A stretch of DNA of 64,000 nt from NCBI GenBank assembly GCA_024449915.1, contig JAMZAV010000309.1, forward strand, positions 124,001 through 188,000, read 5' to 3'. The DNA comes from Sweltsa coloradensis. Its lineage: Eukaryota; Arthropoda; Insecta; Plecoptera; Chloroperlidae. The notes under the pieces are model-generated. The model was not told where the DNA came from and did not search any database. It worked only from the letters and a program-made list of their open reading frames with translations. Positions 22,170 to 32,729 of this stretch are shown one piece after another. Numbering within the stretch: the stretch's first letter is position 1; every line of letters begins with the position of its first letter. A program made the position numbers and the translations under genes.

Positions 22170-22987
22170 GGATGAGCGAAGCGAAGACTTCAAATTTCAC
22201 TTACTCCGAGAAAAATAGCGAGATTGTTTTTTGTCTGTTTGTTGTTTGTGTGTTTTGTTTGTCTGTTGTGTTGGAATCTTGATGAAAATTAAAGGGGACC
22301 TTTGAAATCTTTGAACTTAGATATGCTAAGTTTTTTGGTAGAATTGAAAAAATATTTCTCATAATTATCGTACTTTTACAATTGTCCGCGACCGGAAAAC
22401 GGCTACTCCGATCTTGATGAAACTTTATTGGAACGTTTGAAATCACTAAACTTAGATATGTTATGATTTGGGGGCAATCGAATAAATATTTCTCATGAAT
22501 ATCGTTCTTTTACGATTTTTTTTCGATTTTTAAAGCGATATTTATTGATATTTGGTCCGATTCTGGCCAAACGGGTGGGGCTACAACGTTCATATTTTAC
22601 ATGGACTTTAAAGTTATGGTGATGTAGTGTATTTTGAAAGAAAAAATTGAAAATTTTTGCCAGAATTCATAGAAATAAAGATTATAAGCCTTTTACAGGT
22701 GTATAATTAACAAGTAACTATAGAACCTTGGCAATAATCACCAACAATGCGTACAAAAAGCAAGTCTTTGGGCCTCGAGATATTTTACATTCTATTGTCA
22801 ATTAGTTTTACCATAGCAATTTATACTACTTAATAAAAATGATCCTAATTTAGCAAAAATAATGGAGCTTGAGGAAGTAATACGGTCCCATGCAAACAAA
22901 AAACTTAGTAATCATTGGGCAGAAATTGTCAACCAAAAACGCTAATCTATCAACGCGACTGGAAAAAGCGTTAGCGAAGCGTCCTAG
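22170..22987 (+). mobile_element. Family A Helentron-like element, long form (A7)
   Basis: About 818 bp. The head is GGATGAGCGAAGCGAAGACT. The block GATCTTGATGAAA...TTAGATATG...TTTCTCAT occurs twice (about 22268-22370 and 22410-22500), an internal duplication of about 140 bp. It also has an extra 3' segment (GGGCCTCGAGATATTTTACA, TTACCATAGCAATT) shared with A8, A10 and the 27.3-kb copy, so these form a sub-group. The 3' tip is GCGAAGCGTCCTAG, then T. Confidence 0.85.
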
Positions 22988-24795
22988 TATATAGATATAC
23001 TCGCTTTGGATGGGACTAGGGCCGCCGCACGTAGCCCCAGAGTTTAACCCAAAGCCCAGAGTCTCTAATACATTCCTTGTTCAAGGACAATGTTTAAAAA
23101 AAACCCATCGGTTTGCGGTATATCGCAAACGTGACACACGCACAGGCAGACAGAAAGTGATGAATATTTCGTACACCGTTTTGAGTTATGTAAGTCAAAG
23201 CCGTAAAATTAATGAGTACAAAACATATTTTTGTAGTAACCATTTGCTTTAAAATTGATAGCTAACACAGGGAAGGGGTGCCCCACTCCCAACCTCAGAA
23301 CAATAAATTGCAAGCAGTAAATTACACTGTGTGTTGACACAATTTGTTCATCACAGTTGTGCCAGATGTACTTGTTAACTTCATGTCAATGTGCAACAGA
23401 TATCTCTATTTCACCATAGAAAAATATGCTTGTCGAAATATAGTTCAATCCCTTGAAGCTATACTTAGTTTGACAAGGTCGAGAATCGGAGTCGTCTGCA
23501 TGCTCTTGTCAAAATAACAACAAAATGAACGCAGGCGTGTACGACTTTTTACACAATAATTAACTTGACTTGACACCCAAGTGAACACTTGTTTCAATCA
23601 GCGTGGTTTCAAGATTATATTCCACTATCTTCTGTTTTAACTAACGGGATTAACGAAATTATCGCAAAATAAACTCATATGTTGTGAACATTTATGTACC
23701 CACCTTTGCTGAAGATTGCAACAATAAAAAATAAAAAATAATAATTATTAATTTTTTTTAGATAAATTACTAATTGATAAGTTTGAATTAATTGTTATGT
23801 ACATTTGGGCTACATCTAGCCCCTACTTAATTTCATGTGAACCATTCTCCAGTAGATTACACAATTAAAGTGATTTAGAAAAAACCCTATAAAAAAATCG
23901 AACCTAAAATACGATTTTAAAACAAATGATGACTTATGTAGACTGTTTTGAAACCTCCTGATTTTCCATGTGACTATTGACACCCTTTTTGGAATGTTTG
24001 TATTTGTTCATCTAGACTATATGGAAACCTTCTGATTCATGAAACTAACCATTTTCCATTTGTCATTTTTAAACTCTTTGGAACTTTGTATTGTTCCATG
24101 TAGTATTGAAACCTCGTTTTGAATGTTGTATTAAGATCCATCTTATGTGAATTTGATTGTTCAGTAGACTGTTGAACTTCTCAATCATGTAGGTGTAATT
24201 AAACCTTTGAATGTGCGTAGTTTGATCATGTGATGATATCCTACGATTTTCCATGATATAGACACTCTTTGGAATGTTTATTTCATCTCAACCATCGAAA
24301 TTGCAGAAGATCTATCGACCTTTTCTCCATATTACCAGTAGGTCCGTAACTCAATGTCCTGAAACTCTCCTGCAGTTGAAGCATTGGATGGACGTCATCT
24401 CTGAACCGCACTGACATGCATACGATAAGAAAGTGCCTGCGGATATCAAGTTCAACACAAGCAGGGATCACCTCAACTAATCATACTCGCGTTTGTCAAT
24501 CACCCCATTCAAGAGTTCGAGGAACCAATTTGACTCGAATGTATAAATGTGCTAGAATAAGAATGCGCCTCTCCTTTCCGCACTAAGCTTAAGGTACTAA
24601 CTGACGCCGTTAACTTTTTCGAGATTATTTTTAACAGATTATGAGTGTAAACAATGTTTGAAATAAAAATTAAAAAATGGATAGCTAGAAATAAAAATGC
24701 CTGCCTCTCCCTTTTCCCAATCTTATCCAAAGTAACAAGAACGGACAAAGGACCGACGGTTAAAGTATTATTTAGTTCAAAACAATTTTGAAGAG
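22988..24795. other. Gene-free stretch, 1.8 kb
   Basis: No supported gene. 23010-23170 (ACATTCCTTGTT, GACACACGCACAGGCAGACA) resembles 28640-28760 and is probably an old interspersed repeat. The minus-strand open frame at 24509-24835 overlaps the A11 terminus and shows no domain. Confidence 0.5.
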
Positions 24796-25105
24796 CTAGG
24801 CCGTTTCGCGAACGTTCTTCTCTCGTCAGAGTCACGATGATGGATGAGCGTGTGGTCTATCTCTCTACATTCCCACGTTCGAAAAATTAACAGTGCGATT
24901 TTCATGAGATAAATGTATTATATGATTGTAGCGAACGACCAGACAAAATTATGTAGTAAAAATAGAAAAATCGTATAAAAGTACGAATTTTAATATTTCT
25001 TCGATTGTACCCAAACAAAACGTGACCGTTCTAATTTCACAGGTTTAAAAAATCGGAAATCGGAATCCGGTATAGCCACTTGTTGGGTAGACAGACATAC
25101 CTTAA
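24796..25105 (-). mobile_element. Family A element, old fragment (A11)
   Basis: Begins with the reverse complement of a type II tip (CTAGGCCGTTTCGCGAACG), then GATGATGGATGAGC, and continues through degraded A tracts (TTTCTTCGATTGTACCCAAA, CACAGGTTTAAAAAATCG). The 5' head is lost. Clearly older than the other copies. Confidence 0.65.
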
Positions 25106-25416
25106 AAGTACAAACACGTGCTATAGTGGTCCCAACGAAAGAATGTAGATGTCTCGAAATTGTTTTCCCAACATAACAACTTTGTCAACTCTATTCACGC
25201 TAGCTCAGCGTGTATCTTGCACACGGAGGAACTCTGTGATCTAGCACAGATAATTTTTGCTTGCGTTGGTAAAATATATTTCTATTTCATACACAAAGGC
25301 GACATTCCTTTTACCGCGCATTCATACTACCCCAATCACTACCAAGCACCTGCATTCTTTCGTTGGAGCAAGTATATTTTACGCAAGGTTGTCAAATTTA
25401 AACGTTCAACCAATAA

Positions 25417-25860
25417 CTAGGAAAACGCCAAAGTCGTTGTTAGACGAGTGAATGAGCCATGTGTTTAGTACCCGATATCATTCACTTTTCTTTTCCTCTT
25501 CATCACAAGAAAGCAGTTTAGTAAAAGTTTGTTTCGATCCCCAGTCGGTGCAAACCTTTACGACAATTGGTATCATTCACTAATAACGTCCTCAAAGCGG
25601 GCTTATGCTTAAAAACCTTGTATTCAAAACCATTGTCGTTAAATTGAATACTACACATTTACAGCCTTTTTTTCAATTTATTATTTCTTGTTGGTTTAAA
25701 TTGCAACGAATGTTGCTGATTTTGTTAACAGTTCTTAATAAACTCGTACCGGTTGTCTGTTTAATTTCAGTGCAATAGGTTCATCGATTCGGCTGATTTT
25801 CGGCATACACAGTCGGTGACTCACTCACAAATACAGGGACAGAATAAGCGCCGTTTTAGT
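25417..25860 (-). mobile_element. Family D element, partial (D1)
   Basis: Opens with CTAGGAAAACGCCAAAGTCG and the GACGAGTGAATGAGCC block, the outward D end. The far part (AACCATTGTCGTTAAAT, ACATTTACAGCC, GACAGAATAAGCGCCGTTT) matches the distal segment of D3 at 57235-57450. A TTTCGATCCCCAGTCGG tract in the middle looks like a tRNA B box. Confidence 0.65.
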
Positions 25861-26938
25861 TAAATTGTAGACTTCATTTTAATACAATTAATTAATCAAA
25901 TATGTAACATGTGTTTACATTGTATTTCTAAGAATTTGATTAAATAACAAAATCATAATTACTTACAGAATAAAAAAATACACATTCTCAATCTATGCAT
26001 TGATTTGATTTGAGTTTGTCTTGCCTTCCTGTAATTTTACTGTCAAATGTGATACGAGACCGAGAACCAGTCTCCAGCCCAGTCGACTCTGAATTAGTCA
26101 ATTATGAAAGCTCGAGTGAGTCGAGATAATATGACTGAAAGGAAGGCCTCGGGGCGATGTAAATCCATCTCGATCTTTACAATTATTATTTGTTGAGAGC
26201 GACTTTCTGAATAGAAGCTATATTTTGTATAAAACACGCTATCTCTCTCTGTCCTTAGGCGGTATAATCCCGCCCAAGTAAGAGATATCATCCATATATA
26301 TCATTATCTCTAGGCTAATTTATATACGCAATATTTGAATAAGACCCAATGTCAATAGGAATGTTATTATCTTTTCTTTATTGGCAACAGGACGGATGTC
26401 CCACAATTGTAATACAACGTAACTGGTATGAGAGTTTGTTAGACTTTACTTAACATATTTAAACAATTCCAACTAATTTAAACAGAAAATAAAAGTAGAA
26501 AGTTTGAGAACGTCGTAATATGCTAGTAATGTATTCGTTTGTGTCACTGTTTGCCTATGTTTGTTTGCCGGAGAGTAGTGTTCGTGAGTGCTTGAGAGAG
26601 AAGTAGAGAACTTCTTTACAACGGGCATTTCTAGTCAAAAAGTACAAAACAGCCGCCATCTTGCATCGCATGACGGTTATAATTTCTTTAACATTGTAAA
26701 GTCCGTTTTATAAAATTCAGTTTTAAATATTTCAAAACTTCGTGATTTAAGAACGTATGCCTGTTTATTTGTAGAACAGGGAAGTTGGATATTTGGGATG
26801 GATGGTCCAGTGCATGGCGTTCGCCTATTACCTTCGCTAGGATTACCGGAGGTTGGAAGCGAACCACAGACCTGTAGAATACGATTCTCATAAGCAAGAG
26901 ACGAGTCAATTTCATACAATCAAAAACGTAGAGTAGAC
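25861..26938. other. Gene-free stretch
   Basis: No supported gene. About 26800-26900 has a tract on the minus strand (GGTCTGTGGTTCGCTTCC) similar to a tRNA B box, too degraded to call. Confidence 0.45.
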
Positions 26939-27356
26939 CAGATCTTACGCATACAAAAAATTGTAAAAATACAGCCAAACCTTACACACTCAAAACTAAT
27001 GAGATCGAAAAAATTGCCATGCTCATCTTCCCTTCCGCATTAATTCATCAACCTACAGTGCCCCGTAACTACATCCTTGAAAAGCTTGACACAATAGAAT
27101 TTGCAACTTTTATAATTTATAAGTAATAGTTCATCCGAATTCTATTTTGACAATTAATTTAAACAAATAGTTCATGCAAATTCATTTTTGCCAAGCTTTT
27201 CAAGGATGTTGTTACGGGGCACTGAAAGTTTATGAATTAAGAATGCGCAAATGTGGAAGGGTAGATGCGCTTGCCCCCCCCCCCTTTTTTTTTTAGATGT
27301 TATGACTTTTGAGTGTGAAGCTGTATTTTTTCAAGTTTATTGTATGCGTGGGATCT
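26939..27356. repeat. Long imperfect inverted repeat with duplicated centre
   Basis: Left arm runs from GATCTTACGCATACAAAAAA through AGTGCCCCGTAAC to CATCCTTGAAAAGCTTG. The right arm mirrors it from CAAGCTTTTCAAGGATG through GTTACGGGGCACTG to GTATGCGTGGGATC. Arms are about 150 bp with several small gaps. The centre has a near-direct repeat of about 28 bp (ATAGTTCATCCGAATTC, ATAGTTCATGCAAATTC). The outer ends resemble the 3' part of family A. Confidence 0.7.
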
Positions 27357-27690
27357 CATTACTTTTTCACCAAAATTATTTTTGTTAAAACAGAATTAGA
27401 ATAATTTTAATACAGAAGTATTGTTTACTATGGTATTACCAATTAACAATAGGAAGTTAAATAATATCTCGTGCCCCAAGGACTTGCTTTCTGTACACAT
27501 TGTAGGTGATCATTGTCAAGTAACTATAGTTACTTTGTTGATTGTATGCCTGTAAAAGGCTTAAATAAAAACCTTTATTTGGATGCCTTCAAGGCATCCT
27601 TTTCAACTTTTTTTTTTAAAAGGCACTACATCACCATTACCTTAATGTCCACGTAAAATATGAACGTTGTAGCCCCACACGTGTTGGGCT
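27290..27690 (-). mobile_element. Family A element truncated at both ends (A12)
   Basis: Minus-strand A sequence of the A7/A8 sub-group: GTATGCGTGGGATCTCATTA, GTGCCCCAAGGACTTGC, TGTAGGTGATCATTGTCAAG, GGCACTACATCACC, ATGAACGTTGTAGCCCCAC. The 3' hairpin tip and the 5' half are missing. Confidence 0.75.
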
Positions 27691-27941
27691 GGAATCGCTG
27701 TGCAATTGAAACCGACGAATTAGTAAGTACTAAGTAGTAGTAGCGTTGAGTAAACTAGGAAACGCTCAGTTGGACGCGTTGATAAGCGAGCACGTGCTAT
27801 AGCTAGACCCACATTGCACATTTTTTTAAATTTTTAAATTTGCGACGTTCGCTGTCCACAGGGCCATGTTTCCAATATTATTTATTATTGCCAAGGTATT
27901 TGGGTAAACCCGTGTGTAAACCTTTACTTTGTGGTTAAAAT

Positions 27942-27962
27942 CCACCGCCATCTAGAGGACCT
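27942..27962 (-). promoter_or_regulatory. CTCF-like motif in C1
   Basis: Minus strand reads GTCCTCTAGATGGCGGTGG, close to the bilaterian CTCF core (CCNNYAGRKGGCRS). Recurs at the same place in C2, C4 and C6. Binding not shown. Confidence 0.35.
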
Positions 27963-28035
27963 TGACTCCTTGGGAAAACTATTTAAACACTTTGGTGACA
28001 AATAATAGACTGCTTCCTCGAAAGTATTTTGATTA

Positions 28036-28053
28036 CTTCTAGGTGGCAGTGCA
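28036..28053 (+). promoter_or_regulatory. Second CTCF-like motif in C1
   Basis: CTTCTAGGTGGCAGTGCA, facing away from the first motif about 80 bp upstream. Same pair in the other intact C copies. Confidence 0.35.
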
Positions 28054-28076
28054 TTAGAAACTTCGCGCGTCTTTTC

Positions 28077-28090
28077 GTTGCCATGGCAAC
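28077..28090. promoter_or_regulatory. RFX X-box-like palindrome in C1
   Basis: GTTGCCATGGCAAC is a perfect match to the inverted-repeat X-box bound by RFX factors. Also found in C2 (30654-30667) and C4 (32412-32425), and with one change (GTTACCATGGCAAC) at 32099 and 38858. Confidence 0.4.
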
Positions 28091-28472
28091 GTTACTTTTG
28101 TTATAATGTAATTTCCATTTACACTACTTATCGGATCAAAATAAAATTAACATATTCTGACCGGACGGACATTCTAAATGATTTGGACACCTCAGATTTT
28201 GTCGCCGTTTAGTTTGAAAAAAAACTTTCGATTAACTTTAATGTAACTTTTTAACTTTTTGAACGATTTTGCCACAAAACTAATGGCATTCAATCGAGAA
28301 CAAAGCTTGCGGATGGTCAAAATTTCAAATCGATCCGGTCCTCCGTTCGAACGTTATGGCGAGACATACAAACAAACAAAAACAAAAAACAAAAAAACAA
28401 AAAAACAAAACCAGTGACTAATTTTTCCGGCAGAGTCAAATGGAAACGCTCGCTTCGCTCGCTTAATAATAA

Positions 28473-28597
28473 CGGTTATAGCCTTTAATAATGGTGGAGG
28501 TGCCGGTCACATAAATATTCAAACTTTCTGGGGTTCATCGCTTGTTATAGCCTTTATTTATGGTGGATATGCCGGGTATATAAACATTCAAACTTAG
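28473..28597 (+). repeat. Direct repeat, 70-bp period
   Basis: GTTATAGCCTTTAATAATGG...ATTCAAACTTTC at 28473 is repeated as GTTATAGCCTTTATTTATGG...ATTCAAACTTAG at 28543. Also present in copy 2 around 33066-33180. Confidence 0.8.
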
Positions 28598-29408
28598 TAG
28601 GGAACTTTTCCCACCTCCTTACCACCAGAGTCACAAAACATTCCTTGTTAAACGGCAATGTGAGCAAAAATCCCTCATGTAACATGTAAATCGGGTGTCT
28701 GTGTTTATCTCGAGACATGACACATCACGGACTAACGGAACAGAGAAGTGATGCATATAGTAGAGCTTCGCTCCCTAATATTCGAAAGTTTCCACGCGTA
28801 AGCCTAAAAGGAAGTAAAGTTGCTGTTTCCAAATGGGAAATAGTCTACATGCTCTATACAAGTTGGCTGTCACATTTAAGCTCTCCTACACCGCCGCGGT
28901 GAACTCACAAATTTAATTTGTCTGGTTTTCGAACGTGTCAAAAAGGATGTAAAAAAAGTAAATATAAAGTTCTGTCGAAAGAGAAAGTCTTTGAAGCTTG
29001 GTTCTTGATGCCCGACTATTCAATCTACAATGTCTCTCTCAAAAAGTGAATGTCAAGGAAAAACACAAATTAATTAAATTTCGAAAAGGTTTTCAGAAAA
29101 ATCACAAATAAAGTGTTGCATGTGATCTGTTAAGTCTTTTCAAATGAAAGCGGATGAAAACCATTGAGCTTTGAGCCTGAACGACAAAGCTCACTCTCAT
29201 GTACAAGATTTTGACAACACCAAACGAGTCTGTCTTGCACAGTGGCAGCAGGCACGCAATGTTCGTAACGCTATAGAGATGAAAAAAATTGCCTTACTAT
29301 CCATAAAAGTCAACGTCTTCGTCGTGCCTCTAATCCTCTACATAATACGCCCCTGGTAAGAGCTGTGTAGGTGTAGAGGTGTAGAGGTGCAGTTCAGAGA
29401 ATTACAGA

Positions 29409-29411
<3 letters not shown>

Positions 29412-29445
<34 letters not shown>
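29412..29445. repeat. (TA)n microsatellite
   Basis: About 17 TA units. Contracted in the second large copy (34013-34028). Confidence 0.95.
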
Positions 29446-29448
<3 letters not shown>

Positions 29449-29490
29449 GTTTAACCTTGGTTTTATAGTAGGCGACTATGACGCTGTTAT

Positions 29491-29703
29491 GTTAGTACCT
29501 TAGACAGAAATGAAAAAAGTGACTTCACCGGGGATCGAACCCGGGACCTTGGCTTTCCGGGCCATTCTCTTACCAACTGAGCTATGATTCTGTCTTATTC
29601 TTGGTCTGTTTATACATTGTTAATAACGACTGGCCCGGAAAGCCAGGTCCCGGGTGCGATCCCCGTTGTAGTCACTTTTTAAATTTATGTCTAAAGTACT
29701 AAC
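29491..29703. mobile_element. Palindromic element whose arms carry tRNA-like sequence
   Basis: Ends GTTAGTACCTTAGACA and TGTCTAAAGTACTAAC are inverted. Each arm carries, in opposite orientation, a tRNA-like 3' half: TGGCCCGGAAAGCCA (anticodon-arm-like) then GGTCCCGGGTTCGATCCCCG (B box and T arm). The left arm, on the minus strand, also has a D-arm-like TAGCTCAGTTGGTAAGAG; the right arm lacks it. The acceptor strands do not pair, so it is not a working tRNA. Best read as a MITE or fold-back SINE. Confidence 0.7.
29519..29592 (-). repeat. tRNA-like sequence (pseudo-tRNA)
   Basis: A-box-like TAGCTCAGTTGGTAAGAG, anticodon-arm-like TGGC-CCGGAAA-GCCA, and a perfect T arm (CCGGG TTCGATC CCCGG). If read as a tRNA the anticodon would be GGA (Ser), but position 33 is C rather than T and the acceptor stem fails. 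Confidence 0.55.
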
Positions 29704-30333
29704 ATATATATATATAATATGTTATATCGCAGACTTTCACGGATTGAATATGCAGACATTGTATTTTCGCGTAGCCGTTGGTTTTTTTATTAGTTCCAAC
29801 GTTTCGCAGTTTTTTTAAACCGGGCACTTTTTGAAAAGGGTTTTAATAAAAATTTTAAAAAGAATGCGCAAATGTGGAAGGTGATGCCTTCCCCCCCCTT
29901 TTTTTTTTAGATGTTATGATTTTTGAGTGTGAAGCGTATTTTTTCAAGTTTTTGTAGCGGGGATCCCATTACTTTTTCACTTAAAAATTATTTTTTTAAA
30001 ACAAAAATTAGAATAATTTTAATACAGAAATATTGTTTAATGGTTTTACCAATTAACAATAAAAATTTAAATAATATTCGTCCCCCAAAGACTTGCTTTC
30101 TGTAAACTTTGTGGGTGATCATTGTCAAGTAACTAATTACTTTTGTTGTTGTATCCCTGTAAAAGGCTTAAATAAAAACCTTTATTGGATGCCTTCAAGG
30201 CATCCTTTCAACTTTTTTTTCCAAAAGGCATAACACCATTCCCTTAATGCCCACGTAAAATATGAACGTTTTAGCCCCACCGTGTTGGTTGAATCGCTTG
30301 GCAATTGAAACTGACGATAGCGTTGAGCTTAAA

Positions 30334-31035
30334 CTAGGAACGCCTCAGTTGGACGCGTTGTAAGCGAGCAGGCTATAGCTAGACCCACATTGCACATTTT
30401 TTTTTAATTTTTAAATTTGCGAGTTCGCTGCGACAGGGCCATGTTTCCAATATTATTATTATTATTGCCAAGGTATTTGGGTAAACCCGTGTGTAAACCT
30501 TTACTTTGTGGTTAAAATCCACCGCCATCTAGAGGACCTTGACTCCTTGGGAAAACTATTTAAACACTTTGGTGACAAATAATAGACTGCTTCCTCGAAA
30601 GTATTTTGATTACTTCTAGGTGGCAGTGCATTAGAAACTTCGCGCGTCTTTTCGTTGCCATGGCAACGTTACTTTTGTTATAATGTAATTTCCATTTACA
30701 CTACTTATCGGATCAAAATAAAATTAACATATTCGTGACCGGACGGACATTCTAAATGATTTGGCCACCTCAGATTTTGTCGCCGTTTAGTTTGAAAAAA
30801 AACTTTCGATTAACTTTAATGTAACTTTTTAACTTTTTGAACGATTTTGCCACAAAACTAATGGCATTCAATCGAGAACAAAGCTTGCGGATGGTCAAAA
30901 TTTCAAATCGATCCGAGCCTCCGTTCGAACGTTATGGCGAGACATACAAACAAAAAAACAAAAAAACAAAAAAAAACAAAAAAAGTGACTAATTTTTCCG
31001 GCAGAGTCAACTGGAAACGCTCGCTTCGCTCGCTT
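30334..31035 (-). mobile_element. Family C element, short form (C2)
   Basis: The copy-2 counterpart of C1. The first 100 bp has many single-base losses (CTAGGAACGCCTCAGTTGG); the rest is nearly identical to C1, including the GTTGCCATGGCAAC palindrome at 30654 and the paired CTAGRTGGCRGT motifs at 30519 and 30612. Confidence 0.8.
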
Positions 31036-31059
31036 AATAATAACGGTTATAGCCTTTAA

Positions 31060-31707
31060 CTAGGAAACGCTCTGTTGGACCCGTTGATAAGCGAGCACGT
31101 GCTATAACTCTAGACCCACATTGCAATTTATTAAAATTGTAAAATTTGCGACGTTCGCTGTCCACGGGGCCATGTTTCCAATATTATTTATTATTGCCAA
31201 TGTAGGCCGATTTGGGTAAACCTTTAATTTGTGGATAAAATCCACCGCATCTAGAGGACCTTGACATCATTTCTTTGGGAAAACGTAACAAATAATACAC
31301 TGCTTCCTCGATAGTATTTTGATTACTTCTATGTGGCAGTGCATAGTGCGAACCTCGTGCGAGTTTTCGTTGCCATGGTAACGTTACTTTTGTTATAATG
31401 TAATTTCCATCTACACTACTTATCGGATCAAAATAAAATTAACATATTCGTGACCGGACGGACATTCTAAATGATTTGGCCACCTCAGATTTTGTCGCCG
31501 TTTAGTTTGAAAAAAAACTTTCGATTAACTTTAATGTAACTTTTAACTTTTTGAACGATTTTGCCACAAAACTAATGGCATTCAATCCAGATCGAAGCTT
31601 GCGGATGGTCCAAATTTCAACTCGATCCGAACCTCCGTTCGACCGCTATCATGAGCCAAAAAAGCTGCTCGACTTTCCGTTGCCATGGTAACGGTAGTTT
31701 GTTATAA
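31060..31707 (-). mobile_element. Family C element, long form, first half (C3, interrupted)
   Basis: The 3' half of a long-form C element on the minus strand, inserted in copy 2 after GCCTTTAA. More diverged than C1/C2 (CTCTGTTGGACCCG, CCACCGCATCTAGAGG with the CTCF-like site damaged). It continues at 32730 after the nested copy C4. Confidence 0.8.
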
Positions 31708-31709
31708 TT

Positions 31710-32729
31710 AAGCGAGCGAAGCGAGCGTTTCCATTTGACTCTGCCGGAAAAATTAGTCACTGGTTTTGTTTTGTTTTTGTTTTTTTGTTTGTTTGTTTTT
31801 GTTTTTTTGTTTTTGTTTGTATGTCTCGCCATAACGTTCGAACGGAGGCTCGGATCGAGTTGAAATTTTGACCATCCGCAAGCTTCGTTCTCGATTGAAT
31901 GCCATTAGTTTTGTGGCAAAATCGTTCAAAAAGTTAAAAAGTTACATTAAAGTTAATCGAAAGTTTTTTTTTCAAACTCAACGGCGACAAAATCTGAGAT
32001 AGCCAAATCATTTAGAATGTCCGTCCGGTCACGAATATGTTATTTTTATTTTGATCCGATAAGTAGTGTAGATGGAAATTACATTATAACAAAGTCCCGT
32101 TACCATGGCAACGGAAATTCGCACAGCTTTTTTGGCTCATGATAGCGGTCAAACGGAGGCTCGGATCGAGTTGAAATTTTGACCATCCGCAAGTTTCGTT
32201 CCCGATTGAATGCCATTAGTTTTGTGGCAAAATCGTTCAAATAGTTAAAAAGTTACATTAAAGTTAATCGAAAGTTTTTTTTTCAAACTCAAACGGCGAC
32301 AAAATCTGAGATAGCCAAATCATTTAGAATGTCCGTCCGGTCACGAATATGTTAATTTTATTTTGATTCGATAAGTAGTGTAGATTGAAATTACATTATA
32401 ACAAAAGTAACGTTGCCATGGCAACGAAAAGACGCGCGAAGTTTTTAATGCACAGCCACCTAGAAGTAATCAAAAATACTTTCGAGGAAGCAGTCTATTA
32501 TTTGTCAACAAAGAGTTTAAATAACTGTTTTCCCAAGGAGTCAATGTCCTCTAGATGGCGGTGGATTTTAAAGTAAAGATTTACACACGGGTTTATCCAA
32601 ATACCTTGGCAATAATAAATAATACTGGAAACGCGAACGTCGTAAATTTTAAAATTTAAAAAATGTGCAATGTGGGTCTAGCTATAGCACGTGCTCGCTT
32701 ATCAACGCGTCCAACTGAGCGTTTCCTAG
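31710..32729 (+). mobile_element. Family C element, long form, nested (C4)
   Basis: Complete copy of about 1020 bp on the plus strand, inside C3/C5. Head AAGCGAGCGAAGCGAGCG, then TTTCCATTTGACTCTGCCGG and a (TTTTTG)n-like tract. The block starting at AACGGAGGCTCGGATCGAG (31841) is repeated at about 32152 with a 311-bp period. The 3' side has GCTCGCTTA, the hairpin AACGC/GCGTT and TTCCTAG, then T. Confidence 0.9.

Larger units (their letters stand above)
27755..28464 (-). mobile_element. Family C Helentron-like element, short form (C1)
   Basis: About 710 bp, reversed. Starts with CTAGGAAACGCTCAGTTGG and the hairpin partner, then TAAGCGAGCACGTGC (9-bp reverse complement of the 5' tip). Ends with GCTCGCTTCGCTCGCTT, the complement of the head AAGCGAGCGAAGCG. 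The interior has the palindrome CGTTGCCATGGCAACG and two CTAGRTGGCRGT-type motifs. The T-rich tract (AC-rich on the plus strand) lies next to the head. No coding content. Confidence 0.85.
27239..29862. repeat. Large tandem unit, copy 1
   Basis: A segment of about 2.6 kb that begins again at 29863. It contains a truncated A element, short C element C1, a 70-bp direct repeat (28473/28543), unique-looking sequence, a (TA)n tract and the tRNA-like palindrome. Copy 2 follows the same order with insertions and errors. Confidence 0.8.

Noticed and set aside
24509..24835. 108-residue minus-strand open frame with a hydrophobic segment
   Set aside because: Its start overlaps the terminus of degraded element A11, and no family features are visible.
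29519..29592. Functional tRNA-Ser (GGA)
   Set aside because: T arm and anticodon arm look good, but the acceptor strands do not pair, position 33 is C, and the sequence sits in a palindromic repeat.
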